The position numbers and the translations under genes are program-made. From the NCBI RefSeq assembly GCF_036802865.1, contig NZ_DAIRVK010000004.1, positions 62,001 to 126,000 of the forward strand: a stretch of 64,000 bases of DNA, given 5' to 3'. This document shows positions 52,727-61,344 of this stretch, in pieces. This DNA is from Sulfurospirillum sp036802865 (GTDB taxonomy: Bacteria > Campylobacterota > Campylobacteria > Campylobacterales > Sulfurospirillaceae). The notes below the pieces were generated by a model. It had not been told where the DNA came from. It saw only the letters and a program-made list of their open reading frames with translations, and made no database searches. Positions within the stretch are counted from its first letter, which is position 1; the number at the start of each line of letters is the position of its first letter.

Positions 52727-52773
52727 GGTAGCTCCTTATAAGTGAAGATTTTATAACTAAATTTGGATGAAGG

Positions 52774-53859
52774 CTATCGGTTTAATTTTTCGATTCGTTC
52801 ATTTGCTTGGGTAATACGCTCAAATGAAATGGTACCATTTTTTACTTGTTCAAGGATGGTTTCTACGATCTCATCGGTTTTGGTGGTTGAGAGCTGATTG
52901 CCAAAGAGTAGCATGTCAATGCCCGAATTAATCGCAAGCGTGACCGCATCTTTGAGGCTATAGTACTTTGCAATTGCTTCCATCTGCAAATCATCGCTGA
53001 TTAACACACCCGTGTAGTGCATTTTTTCACGCAAGAGTTGGGTGTTAATTGCATACGAGAGTGTTGCGGGGTAGGCTTTGTCCAGTTTTGCATTGTAAAC
53101 ATGGGCAGACATTATCATCTTAATCGTGTTCGAGGCAATGAGCTTTTCATAAGGAGCTAACTCTTTTTCACTCCACGTATGGGTTACATCAACAAATCCT
53201 AGATGCGAATCATTCAGAGATGAGCCGTGCCCTGGAAAATGCTTTAGTACGCTGATAACGCCGTTTTGAGAGAGTGCTTCTATAAACACTTGGGCGTATT
53301 GGGTGACTGTTTCGCTTTCGTTTCCATAAGAGCGCTCCAGCCCAACGATGACTTTATTGTCAGGGTTTACTGCCAAGTCTACCACAGGTCCAAAGTCGCA
53401 GTTGATGCCATTTTCTTTGAGCATTCGTCCCATTTGGCTGTAAACGTTGTAAGCATTTTCAAGTGATGTTTTGGAAAGTGCGGTAGCAGAAGGTGTCTCT
53501 GCAAAACCGTAGCTTGGTTTAAGCCGTGCTACTTTACCACCCTCTTGGTCGATGGAGATAAGCAAAGGTTTTTTGGAGTAGCGTTTAAGTTGCTTTGTGA
53601 GTTCTTGTAGCCCCGCAGGCGAGCTGATGTTTTTGATGCGATTTCGCTCTTTGTAGAAGCGATCAAATAAAATAACACCACCGAGTTCATAAGTTTGTAG
53701 CTCTTTAACGATGGTACTTTGCGAATCAATCGTCGCATCATCAAAGCCGACAACGAGCATTCGTCCTATCATTTTTTTTAGAACAGCATCTTCGGGCATT
53801 GCCTGAAGGGGAAGCATACAGAGTAAAAGAAGCATAAAAAATTGAACCATGTTACGCAC
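52774..53859 (-). CDS. exported beta-N-acetylhexosaminidase, family GH3 (NagZ-like)
   Basis: 361 residues with signal peptide (FFMLLLLCMLPLQAMP). GH3 motifs: GGVILFDRF, SIDQEGGKVARL, catalytic loop KHFPGHGSSLNDSHLG with the acid/base His, and nucleophile Asp in VLISDDLQMEAI. Canonical NagZ is cytoplasmic and recycles muropeptides; the signal peptide here implies periplasmic action on cell-wall sugars. Start GTG 53859 (AAAGGG five bases before) or ATG 53850. Confidence 0.85.
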   Translation of the reverse strand: MRNMVQFFMLLLLCMLPLQAMPEDAVLKKMIGRMLVVGFDDATIDSQSTIVKELQTYELGGVILFDRFYKERNRIKNISSPAGLQELTKQLKRYSKKPLLISIDQEGGKVARLKPSYGFAETPSATALSKTSLENAYNVYSQMGRMLKENGINCDFGPVVDLAVNPDNKVIVGLERSYGNESETVTQYAQVFIEALSQNGVISVLKHFPGHGSSLNDSHLGFVDVTHTWSEKELAPYEKLIASNTIKMIMSAHVYNAKLDKAYPATLSYAINTQLLREKMHYTGVLISDDLQMEAIAKYYSLKDAVTLAINSGIDMLLFGNQLSTTKTDEIVETILEQVKNGTISFERITQANERIEKLNR

Positions 53860-53896
53860 GCATACCCTTTGTGGTTTTTAGAAAATTATAGCGAAG

Positions 53897-54565
53897 TTAG
53901 TGTTTTTTGGGTTTAAATCTGACCGCTTGATGCAGAGGGTTCTCAATGCAGGTGAGTTGATACGCTATCATCGCATGAAACGGTGTAAGAAATGCTTCTA
54001 GTTTGGCGTGTTCTATCGTCTCTATCTGCCATTTTGTAAGCAACTCTAAAACGGTGAGCGTGGACTCGATGGTCGAGAGACAATACTCTAGTGGTTGCTC
54101 TTTGATCTTGAACTCCGAACGCTTTGTGGCGTCAAAACTGATATGAGAAAGAGTGTGCAAGTTCTTACTCTCACGCATCATTTTCAACGAACACGCCCAT
54201 GTCGAGTCAATGAGAAAAATCGCCATCGGTTTTTTAACTTCTAAAACATTTTCACCCCGTGGATGGTGATGGCTGAGGTTGATGGCATGTTTTGAAGGGT
54301 AGAGAACAAAACTCTCATGTGTCGCGATAATCTCGTTGATGCGCGCACACTCACTAAAGTCAATACCCATAAAAAGCTCAGAATTAGGAAGTGAAAGATG
54401 GGTAAGATGTCCTGTACCATTTTTGGTCTTTTTAAACTCTTTGGGGTGCATCAAGACGATAAATTTGGTCTGGGTGTCTATGGGACGAATATGGCTACAC
54501 ATACACGAACTTTTGGGTCTATGACACTTATAACATTTCGCTCTATCACCGTAAATCGTCTGCAT
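53897..54565 (-). CDS. DTW-domain protein, probable tRNA-uridine aminocarboxypropyltransferase
   Basis: 222 residues. N-terminal zinc-type cysteines CYKCHRPKSSCMCSHI, then FIVLMHPKEFKKTKNGTGHL and the family signature FLIDSTWACSLKMM. TapT/TuaA enzymes of this family make acp3U in tRNA from S-adenosylmethionine; the exact tRNA position here is inference. No operon partner is obvious. Confidence 0.82.
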   Translation of the reverse strand: MQTIYGDRAKCYKCHRPKSSCMCSHIRPIDTQTKFIVLMHPKEFKKTKNGTGHLTHLSLPNSELFMGIDFSECARINEIIATHESFVLYPSKHAINLSHHHPRGENVLEVKKPMAIFLIDSTWACSLKMMRESKNLHTLSHISFDATKRSEFKIKEQPLEYCLSTIESTLTVLELLTKWQIETIEHAKLEAFLTPFHAMIAYQLTCIENPLHQAVRFKPKKH

Positions 54566-54693
54566 TGTTCACCTTAAAATAATGGGGGATTATACTAAAA
54601 TATCATGCCTTGTGGTCTATTTAAGTCCAACTCTTATAAAATGAAAGCGTAATACAGCGTCAACAAAAAGGGCAGTTTGTGTAAAATTGCTTT

Positions 54694-54703
54694 TACATGT
54701 AAG
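54694..54703. repeat. TTACATGTAA palindrome upstream of the DUF4197 gene
   Basis: Exact copy 42 bases before the start codon, a position where it could act as an operator. Confidence 0.6.
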
Positions 54704-54744
54704 AATGTGTTATGACCCAAAAAATTTATAAGGAAGTGGCGTAA

Positions 54745-55524
54745 ATGATTAAAAAGAGTCTTATTTTCCTCCTACCTCTCATGCTATGTGCAAGTGTTTT
54801 GCACGACACCATCAATACTGCAACGAGCGTAACTTCAGGAATACAGCAAGTGAATGCTGAAAATGGGATACCCCCAATCAATATTTTGGCAAGAGCAAAA
54901 GAATCACTCAGTCTTGGCGTGAATCAAGCTGTTTTAGTGCTGGGAAAAGAAGAAGGGTTTTTGAACAATCGTGCTTCTCGAATTCAACTTCCCTCATCGT
55001 TAAAGACAGTTGCAACCGTGGTTGAAAATCTTGGTGGGAAATCGTATGTGGATGATTTTGTTAAAACAATGAACGCCGCTGCGACAAAAGCTATTCCAAA
55101 AACAGCTTCCATCTTAAATGACACCATCGCTTCGATGAGCATTGAAGAGGCTCAGGCTATCGCTAGTGGAAAAGAGACGACTACGGCAGATTATTTGAAA
55201 AGCAAATCTGGCACAAAACTGCTTGGGGCAATTACGCCTATCGTTAACGAAAGCATCAAGGAAAATTATGTGATGCGTTTATGTCAAAGTCTCAAATCAT
55301 TTGTTGACAGAATAGTAGCTTTTATGACCGACAATGCTCTGGTGAAACAATTTCCAGCAATTGCTAAATTTTTTGGAATAGATAATGTAGCGCCGAGTAA
55401 AAATGAAAATCTGGATGAATACATAGCACAGAAAACACTGGATGGGCTCTTCAGTATCATTGCAGAAAAAGAAAAAGCTTTACGAAGTAATCCGCTAGGC
55501 ATTGGAAATAAAATTACGCAATAG
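54745..55524 (+). CDS. exported DUF4197 protein
   Basis: 259 residues. Signal peptide MIKKSLIFLLPLMLCASVLHD. The mature part matches DUF4197: ILARAKESLSLGVNQAVLVLGKEEGFLNN, RIQLPSSLKT, FVKTMNAAATKAIP, and TTADYLKSKSGTKL. The family is periplasmic and of unknown role. AAGGAAG lies ahead of ATG 54745. A 10-codon frame, ATG 54711, ends directly at this start and may couple translation, or be chance. Confidence 0.85.
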   Translation: MIKKSLIFLLPLMLCASVLHDTINTATSVTSGIQQVNAENGIPPINILARAKESLSLGVNQAVLVLGKEEGFLNNRASRIQLPSSLKTVATVVENLGGKSYVDDFVKTMNAAATKAIPKTASILNDTIASMSIEEAQAIASGKETTTADYLKSKSGTKLLGAITPIVNESIKENYVMRLCQSLKSFVDRIVAFMTDNALVKQFPAIAKFFGIDNVAPSKNENLDEYIAQKTLDGLFSIIAEKEKALRSNPLGIGNKITQ

Positions 55525-55616
55525 CCATTGTAAGAGAAACTATTTTGGTAAGAGAAGATAAGTATTTTTTATTCTCTCTTGCCAAATAGTCTTGTATTAA
55601 TTCAAGTAGCTAAAAC

Positions 55617-56717
55617 TTAGTGACGTGTAATTTCTTTGTAAATTTTCACCGCCAATGCTACCGCTTCTTCTTTTTCGTGAGCAGGAAGACTTGGGAAAAA
55701 AGCGCTTAACCCTTCTTTATGGTTGGTCTCAAAAAACTCGATCATCAAAGCGTAACCGATGATGAAACCATCTTTTTGCTCGAAATTTTCACGAAACCGT
55801 TTCAGCAATTTACCCCTAGCATGTACCCATTTGATAAGAAATTTTTTGATAAGTTCTTTATGTTTTTGAAGAGAGTTTTGAATCTCTAGTATTTCTTTAA
55901 ACGTGGTAAATGTGTTGATAATGTTCAATAAAAGGCTAATATTCGCCGCTTGCATCTGCTCTGAAAAGGCAATAGATGTGAGTTCTAATTTTTCGATAAT
56001 GTAGGCTTCTATCTCATCCAAATCGCTTGATTGTTCGATGAAAAGTTTGAGGCTTTCGGCGTTGATGTCGATGTTTTCAAACCCTTGTTTGGAGATGTTT
56101 TCAACGTAGTTATGAATGTCAAGTTTGAGCCTGCTAAATTCATCGTCGGCAATTTCAAGAATGCTGGCAATGCGTGAGAATTTTCTACGGAACTCCCTAG
56201 GAACGGCGATGTTGGACTTGTAGCCTATGTCGTGTTCTATCTCTGCCCATGCGTGTTGGAGAATGGTTCGCACTTGGATTTCAAATTTGAGATTTTTGTA
56301 GTTTTTATACTCTCTGAGCTGCGCTCTTTCATCGTTGATGGAGCAGATGATGTGGTAAGAGAGGTAACCAAAGCGGTCAGGGTCTAGAATTTTCTTTTTG
56401 TCGATGGAGTTTATTTCGTCTATTTTGAACTCTTTAAAGATAAGATTGACAATTTTTTCAACATCGATTTCAAAATAGCTGATAATGCGACAACCCACAA
56501 TATCGGTGATCTCGTCTAAGTTTTGGTACTTGTTTTTACCGTCTATTTTTTTCGATAAACTGTTTTTTTCTTTGACTCGGTTTTCAATGGAGTGGTACGA
56601 GATTTTCTCTTGGTCAAGTAGTTCTTTGAGTAAGATGTCCATTTTGTCGCTAAAGCTTTCATACTGCTTGAGCTCTTTTTCAAACTCGGCGATGAGATGA
56701 TGTTTGTTGTTTTCCAT
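55617..56717 (-). CDS. RelA/SpoT-domain alarmone synthetase-like protein
   Basis: 366 residues. The nucleotidyltransferase (synthetase) domain spans about 40-190: YHSIENRVKEKNSLSKKI, DEITDIVGCRIISYF, DRFGYLSYHIIC, EIQVRTILQHAWAEIEHDI. There is no hydrolase, TGS or ACT domain, so it is not the main Rel. The C-terminal ~170 residues are helical and longer than in classical small alarmone synthetases. Predicted to make (p)ppGpp or a related nucleotide, in stress or possibly as a toxin-like enzyme. Single gene. Confidence 0.83.
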   Translation of the reverse strand: MENNKHHLIAEFEKELKQYESFSDKMDILLKELLDQEKISYHSIENRVKEKNSLSKKIDGKNKYQNLDEITDIVGCRIISYFEIDVEKIVNLIFKEFKIDEINSIDKKKILDPDRFGYLSYHIICSINDERAQLREYKNYKNLKFEIQVRTILQHAWAEIEHDIGYKSNIAVPREFRRKFSRIASILEIADDEFSRLKLDIHNYVENISKQGFENIDINAESLKLFIEQSSDLDEIEAYIIEKLELTSIAFSEQMQAANISLLLNIINTFTTFKEILEIQNSLQKHKELIKKFLIKWVHARGKLLKRFRENFEQKDGFIIGYALMIEFFETNHKEGLSAFFPSLPAHEKEEAVALAVKIYKEITRH

Positions 56718-56926
56718 ACTAAATCCTTTCCAAATGCCTTAGCGCAAGTGATACATAGAATTATTTTATAGTATGCGAGCTTAATATCGTAAGCGACGAA
56801 AGATAAAATAGTCTGATCGAAACTTTTCCCTTAGGACAAAGAACACCACCACCTTTATCTTTTCTCTCTTTAAGCTCAACTCCTATACAATTAAAGTGTA
56901 TCAACCAACTTCACAAAGGAGAGAGC

Positions 56927-57022
56927 ATGGCAAAAGGTAAAGATGTTAAAAAAGAAGTTAAAAAGAAACCTGAGAAGTCTTTAAAAGAGAAGCGTGAAGA
57001 GAAAAAAGCGAAAAAAGCTTAG
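56927..57022 (+). CDS. 31-residue lysine-rich small protein
   Basis: ATG 56927 follows AAAGGAGAGAGC, a strong ribosome site. The frame codes MAKGKDVKKEVKKKPEKSLK plus a further 11 residues, KRE/KKA type, then TAG. More than half of the residues are Lys or Glu/Asp, with no hydrophobic core, so it is likely disordered and could bind nucleic acid or ribosomes. A hairpin terminator follows 22 bases later. The combination of signal, frame and terminator argues for a real gene. Confidence 0.65.
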   Translation: MAKGKDVKKEVKKKPEKSLKEKREEKKAKKA

Positions 57023-57043
57023 TCTATCAATCTATCTTAAAGA

Positions 57044-57062
57044 GGGTGAGCTTGACTCACCC
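57044..57062. terminator. hairpin after the small lysine-rich gene
   Basis: GGGTGAG (57044-57050) pairs with CTCACCC (57056-57062), loop CTTGA, then TTCCTCTATTTT. Shared with the convergent dehydrogenase gene ending at 57068. Confidence 0.7.
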
Positions 57063-57067
57063 TTCCT

Positions 57068-58054
57068 CTATTTTAAAATACCCACTGAAAATTTATTGAC
57101 CTCATTTTGAGGGTTTCCTTGCGCAAATGCTACGATGTTTTCAAATGCCATTTTAAAATAGTTTTCGTAGTTTGTATGTTCCACATAGCCTAGATGAGGT
57201 GTACATAAAGCGTTGGGCAACGATAAAAGAGGCTCATCTGCCAACATGGCAGGCTCTTTCTCAAAGACATCAACGGCAGCACGTTTGTTAGGGTTTTGTG
57301 CAAGCGTTCTATAAAGTGCTTCTTGTTCAATGAGTTCTGAGCGGCTGATGTTGACAAACAGTGAATGAGGTTTCATGGCATCGAGGTCTGCTTGGGTGAC
57401 ACAGCGCTTGGTTGCGTCGGTGAGTTTTAAATGCACGGAGAGAATGTCTGAAGTGGCAAAAAATTCTGCTTTAGTATTGGCTACTTCAAAACCGTCCTCT
57501 TTGGCTTTTAGCCTCGATGGCTCACTGCCCCAAACGAGAATGTTCATACCAAACACTTTGCCAAATTGCGCGATGCGCTGACCGATGTTGCCATAACCCC
57601 AAATCCCCAGTGTGAGACCATTCAGTGCTCGACCCAGTCCTAGTGTGCCTGAATTTTGCCATGCGTCATGACTAAGATGCGTCGCATAAGGCACAATGTT
57701 GCGTGACGCCGCCAAAATCAATGCCCAACAAAGCTCGGAAGGCGCAATGGGAGAGCCTACGCCATCACACACCAAAATGCGATGTTGGGTGCACGCATCA
57801 AGGTCGATGTGGTTGCCAGCTTTCGCTGTTTGCGCGATGATTTTTAAATGAGGGAGTTGTGCTAAAAGCTCCTTCGTGATGGGCGTTCGTTCACGAATCA
57901 GCACCAATGCTTCCGCCTCGCCAATCTTGGAAGCCAGTTCCTGCGTGTTGGCATACGAGGTGGTTAAAACACGAACATCATGTTCGTTCAAAAGCGAAAA
58001 GCACGCAAGGTTACGTACTACATCTTGATAGTCATCGAGAATCACAATTTTCAC
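57068..58054 (-). CDS. D-2-hydroxyacid dehydrogenase family protein
   Basis: 328 residues. NAD-binding motif GIWGYGNIGQRIAQFGKVFGMNILVW, catalytic Arg in FVNISRSELIEQEAL, Glu in DVFEKEPAML and His in TPHLGYVEH. N-terminal substrate domain VILDDYQDVV...LVLIRERTPITKELL resembles phosphoglycerate-dehydrogenase-like members. The natural 2-oxoacid is unknown. It follows the DASS transporter gene by 117 bases on the same strand. Confidence 0.85.
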   Translation of the reverse strand: MKIVILDDYQDVVRNLACFSLLNEHDVRVLTTSYANTQELASKIGEAEALVLIRERTPITKELLAQLPHLKIIAQTAKAGNHIDLDACTQHRILVCDGVGSPIAPSELCWALILAASRNIVPYATHLSHDAWQNSGTLGLGRALNGLTLGIWGYGNIGQRIAQFGKVFGMNILVWGSEPSRLKAKEDGFEVANTKAEFFATSDILSVHLKLTDATKRCVTQADLDAMKPHSLFVNISRSELIEQEALYRTLAQNPNKRAAVDVFEKEPAMLADEPLLSLPNALCTPHLGYVEHTNYENYFKMAFENIVAFAQGNPQNEVNKFSVGILK

Positions 58055-58171
58055 AGGAACTCCTTTACGGGGTAAGGCTTAAATACGGCATTATAACAAA
58101 GTGGGTGGTGTTTGCATGTAAAGCGTTGAAAGGAGAGACTGGCTTTGAGTCCAGTCTCGTTACGTTGAAGG

Positions 58172-59647
58172 TTATCCTGTGATGTATGGGTAAATAAATT
58201 TAATCCACGGAAGACCAATGAGCAAAAAGACGCCCAAATAAATAGCACCAAAAATGGCCCCGAGTCTCCAAAACTCTGGTCCTGTGACGTATCCGCTGGC
58301 AAACCAAACGGGGCTGTGACCTGTTCCATACGGGGTTAAAACACCCATGATACCCATAGGGAGCAGTAACATCAACATCGTTTGAGAAGGGTCGGTGTTG
58401 GGAATAGAAATGGCTAAAACCGTAAAAAGACCTACCATTGCCGTAACGTATGCGGTTCCTGATGCAAAGAAATAACGAAGCACACTAAACGCAACGATAA
58501 GTCCAAGTACAGCCATAAAAGGGGTTAAGCCATGCAAATAGCTTCCTGTTGCTTTGGCAATCCACTCCAAAAAGCCGACGTTTTTAAGACCTGCTGCCAT
58601 CGTGACGAGGGTTGCAAACCATGTCAAAACATTCCATGCAGGTTTATTTCCTAAAAAGTCATTCCATGCGATGATTTTTGCCGCGATCATCAAAACAATG
58701 ACAATCAACGCGGTAGTCGTAGCATTGATACCAAAAAAATCACTGCCTATCCACAAAACCAAAGCAAGTACAGAAATAGAAAGCATAAAAAGCTCCCCTC
58801 TGCTGATTTTACCTAGTTTTGCTAACTCCTCGCCTGCCCATTTTGAAATAATGGGTGAGCCTTTAATCTCAGGTGGATAAATCCACAATGCCAAAATCGG
58901 AGTGATGGCAAACAGCACAAGACCCACAGGTGCAAACGCAAGGAACCACCCCATCCAACTCACCGAATGCGCACCTGCTTTTGAGGCTAGTTCAAGTGCC
59001 AGAGGGTTTGGCGCTTGACCCGTTAAAAAGATGGAACTCGAAACGCAGGTGGTGGCAAGCGAAACCCAAACAAGGTACGCACCAATTTTACGAGCATCTT
59101 TTTCAGGGTAGCTCTCAAACATAGGGGGAATACTTGTCACAATCGGGTAAATAGTTCCGCCACTGCGTGCGGCGTTACTCGGTATAAAAGGCGCTAAAAC
59201 AAGATCGGCTAAGGCGATAGCGTAACCAAGTCCTAGGGTCGATGTGCCAAGTTTATTGACCAATAAAAAAGCGATTCGTTTACCAAGCCCACTGTTGTGG
59301 TAGCCAATACCTATCATGAAAGCCGCAAAGATAAGCCATACAACAGAATTGGAAAAACCACTTAATCCCCAATCAACAGCAGCCGCTGACTTAATAACGG
59401 CTCCATCTTTACCAGAACCCACAGGTCCTACTTTAAATAAAACGGCTAAAACAACCGCGATTATACCAATAAGTGCAGGCGGAATAGGCTCTAAAATAAG
59501 ACCTACGACAAGCCCCGCAAAAATGCTGGTATAAAGCCATGCATTAGCACTGAGCCCCTCTGGAATAGGACACATAAAAACCAAGAGCCCTATAACAACA
59601 GGTGCTAAAAGCTTTACATAATAGGTGTAATTACTGCTGGCTTCCAT
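58172..59647 (-). CDS. DASS family anion (dicarboxylate) symporter
   Basis: 491 residues, about twelve membrane helices. First signature loop APFIPSNAARSGGTIYPIV, second FLTGQAPNPLALELA, and the mirrored half with TAYVTAMVGLFTVLA and LLLPMGIMGVLTPYGTGHSPV. Closest in layout to CitT/TtdT/SodiT1 type carriers of citrate, tartrate, succinate or malate. Which acid is carried cannot be told. Its 235-base upstream region has no other gene. Confidence 0.85.
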   Translation of the reverse strand: MEASSNYTYYVKLLAPVVIGLLVFMCPIPEGLSANAWLYTSIFAGLVVGLILEPIPPALIGIIAVVLAVLFKVGPVGSGKDGAVIKSAAAVDWGLSGFSNSVVWLIFAAFMIGIGYHNSGLGKRIAFLLVNKLGTSTLGLGYAIALADLVLAPFIPSNAARSGGTIYPIVTSIPPMFESYPEKDARKIGAYLVWVSLATTCVSSSIFLTGQAPNPLALELASKAGAHSVSWMGWFLAFAPVGLVLFAITPILALWIYPPEIKGSPIISKWAGEELAKLGKISRGELFMLSISVLALVLWIGSDFFGINATTTALIVIVLMIAAKIIAWNDFLGNKPAWNVLTWFATLVTMAAGLKNVGFLEWIAKATGSYLHGLTPFMAVLGLIVAFSVLRYFFASGTAYVTAMVGLFTVLAISIPNTDPSQTMLMLLLPMGIMGVLTPYGTGHSPVWFASGYVTGPEFWRLGAIFGAIYLGVFLLIGLPWIKFIYPYITG

Positions 59648-59881
59648 TTAAAACCTCCTTAAGTTAATTTATTAATTGACCAAACCGAATCAAGTGTAGC
59701 ACAATAACGACGAAATATGTCAAAAAAATGTCATTGTGAGGGGATACTATTTCATGCAGTAACATATCGATAGGAAGCATAAAAAAGTACAAAGGTACTA
59801 TTACATTATAAAATTACAGTAAGGGTATTTTAAGTGCATTACTTTTATACTTCATTTATAATTTAAAAATAAAGAGAGCAG

Positions 59882-60175
59882 ATGAAAAAAATTGTTTTAA
59901 TCGCCAATGTTGTTTTAAAAGATGGGAAAAATGAAGGTGTACTAGAAGCACTTAAAGCGTTGCATAAAGCAACCCACCAAGAAGACGAAGGCTGTTTGCA
60001 GTACGATCTTCACACAGACAGAGAAAAAGAAAATGTTTATACTTTCATCGAGACATGGGAAAGCGAAGCACTTTTGGCTGAACATATGGAAAAAGCCCAT
60101 TTTAAGGCATTTCAAACAGCGCTTGAAGGTAAAGTTGAGAGTATGTCACTTCAAAGATTAGAGAAGATTTTATAG
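59882..60175 (+). CDS. antibiotic biosynthesis monooxygenase (ABM) domain protein
   Basis: 97 residues, a single dimeric alpha-beta barrel: LIANVVLKDGKNEGVLEALKAL, EEGCLQYDLHTDREKENVYTFIETWES, HMEKAHFKAF. YgiN-like proteins of this kind handle quinols or small aromatic compounds. It starts eight bases before the nitroreductase gene, so the pair probably acts on the same electrophile or quinone stress. Confidence 0.85.
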   Translation: MKKIVLIANVVLKDGKNEGVLEALKALHKATHQEDEGCLQYDLHTDREKENVYTFIETWESEALLAEHMEKAHFKAFQTALEGKVESMSLQRLEKIL

Positions 60176-60183
60176 GAGAAATT

Positions 60184-60939
60184 ATGGAAAATCTAACAAT
60201 CAAGCAACTGCAAAACCGAAAATCCATCCGTCAATTTACGGGAGAGCCTATCAGTGAAGCAGACTTGGAGCTCATCTTTCAAACAGCACAACGTGCACCA
60301 ACGTCTATCAATGGTCAACAAATAAGCCTTATCTACACACGCGATAAGGAAAAATTAAAACAGATAGCCCATATGTGCAATGAACAAGCGCACATTGCCA
60401 CGGCGGAGGTTTTTGTGGGGATCGTCATCGACTTCAACCGCACCAGTGCGATTGTGGAGAGCGTGGGGCGAAACCACATCATCGAGCAGAGTGCGGAGGG
60501 TATCATGGTGGGCGCTGTGGATGCGGGCATTATGCTTATGCAACTCCAAGCGGCTGCCGAAGCGCTCGGTTATGGCACAACAGCCATCGGTGCGGTACGT
60601 GGAAAATCCGATGAGATGGTGAAGTTTTTCAACCTTGCCCCTAAGACCTTTTTAGCCGTAGGATGCACCATCGGTGTACCCACTGAAAAAGCCAAAACTG
60701 CCCCTTTAAAACCACGCATCGCGCTGGATACGTTTGTGATGCAAGACACATACGACAGTGACAAAGTACGTAAGGGAGCATTGGCGTATGAAGAGACACT
60801 TAAAACGTTTCGTGACACAACAGGAAGTGGTTCGATGCCGACGTACGCCGAGATTACATCCAATTACTATGCCGATATTTACTACCGAAAAACAGGCAAG
60901 ACGTTAGTGGCACAAGGGTTCGCGTTTAAGGACGAATAA
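60184..60939 (+). CDS. NfsA-like oxygen-insensitive nitroreductase
   Basis: 251 residues. LQNRKSIRQFTGEPISEADLELIFQTAQRAPTSINGQQ is the FMN-binding N-terminus. DAGIMLMQLQAAAEALGYGTTAIGAVR and VGCTIGVPTEKAKTAPLKPR are typical of the NfsA/FRP branch that reduces nitro compounds with NADPH. The C-terminal ~60 residues wrap the partner subunit. Follows the ABM gene closely; AGGAGAAATT precedes ATG 60184. Confidence 0.87.
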   Translation: MENLTIKQLQNRKSIRQFTGEPISEADLELIFQTAQRAPTSINGQQISLIYTRDKEKLKQIAHMCNEQAHIATAEVFVGIVIDFNRTSAIVESVGRNHIIEQSAEGIMVGAVDAGIMLMQLQAAAEALGYGTTAIGAVRGKSDEMVKFFNLAPKTFLAVGCTIGVPTEKAKTAPLKPRIALDTFVMQDTYDSDKVRKGALAYEETLKTFRDTTGSGSMPTYAEITSNYYADIYYRKTGKTLVAQGFAFKDE

Positions 60940-61043
60940 GCACTCCATTAACGTATCGATGCCAAATCTATGAAAATGAAATACTAGTCAACGCTTCTAA
61001 AACTGGACTGATGCTACATTTTAGAAGTGTTGAAGGATGTTAG

Positions 61044-61278
61044 AAAAAGAGTGAAGACCAAAACACTCAGCAAAAACTCTCCTACTATCTTGGCGAAAAT
61101 ACCTTGCTAGACCGCTTCACCCTTCTTGGCTGGGATCCCTTTATTAACATAGAATACGGAAGCTCCGCCTATCAAGAAAGCACACTCAACCAACGCTTTG
61201 AAATCTACAAAACCCAAACAGGCTTTGTGGTACGAAGAGTTCCTTTAGTGCAGGGTACAAATACAATGCAGAAATGAT
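61044..61278 (+). pseudogene. gene remnant without a start codon
   Basis: About 77 open codons, with stop codons on both sides and no start with a ribosome site. The translation looks like real protein (QKLSYYLGENTLLDRFTLLG, then WDPFINIEYGSSAYQE and NQRFEIYKTQTGFVVRRV). Probably the leftover of a deleted gene in the 405-base gap after the nitroreductase; the parent family was not recognised. The rest of the gap shows nothing clear. Confidence 0.4.
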
Positions 61279-61317
61279 TTTTTAGTTTGCAAGGCTTGGG
61301 ATGAAGTATAATTAGCT

Positions 61318-61327
61318 TTACATGTAA
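61318..61327. repeat. TTACATGTAA palindrome upstream of the HEPN-like gene
   Basis: Exact copy 17 bases before the start codon. Confidence 0.6.
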
Positions 61328-61344
61328 AAGTTGAGAGAGTATAA

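Noticed and set aside
54711..54743. 10-codon frame directly before the DUF4197 start as a leader peptide
   Set aside because: It lacks its own ribosome site and the composition gives no regulatory hint; chance is likely.
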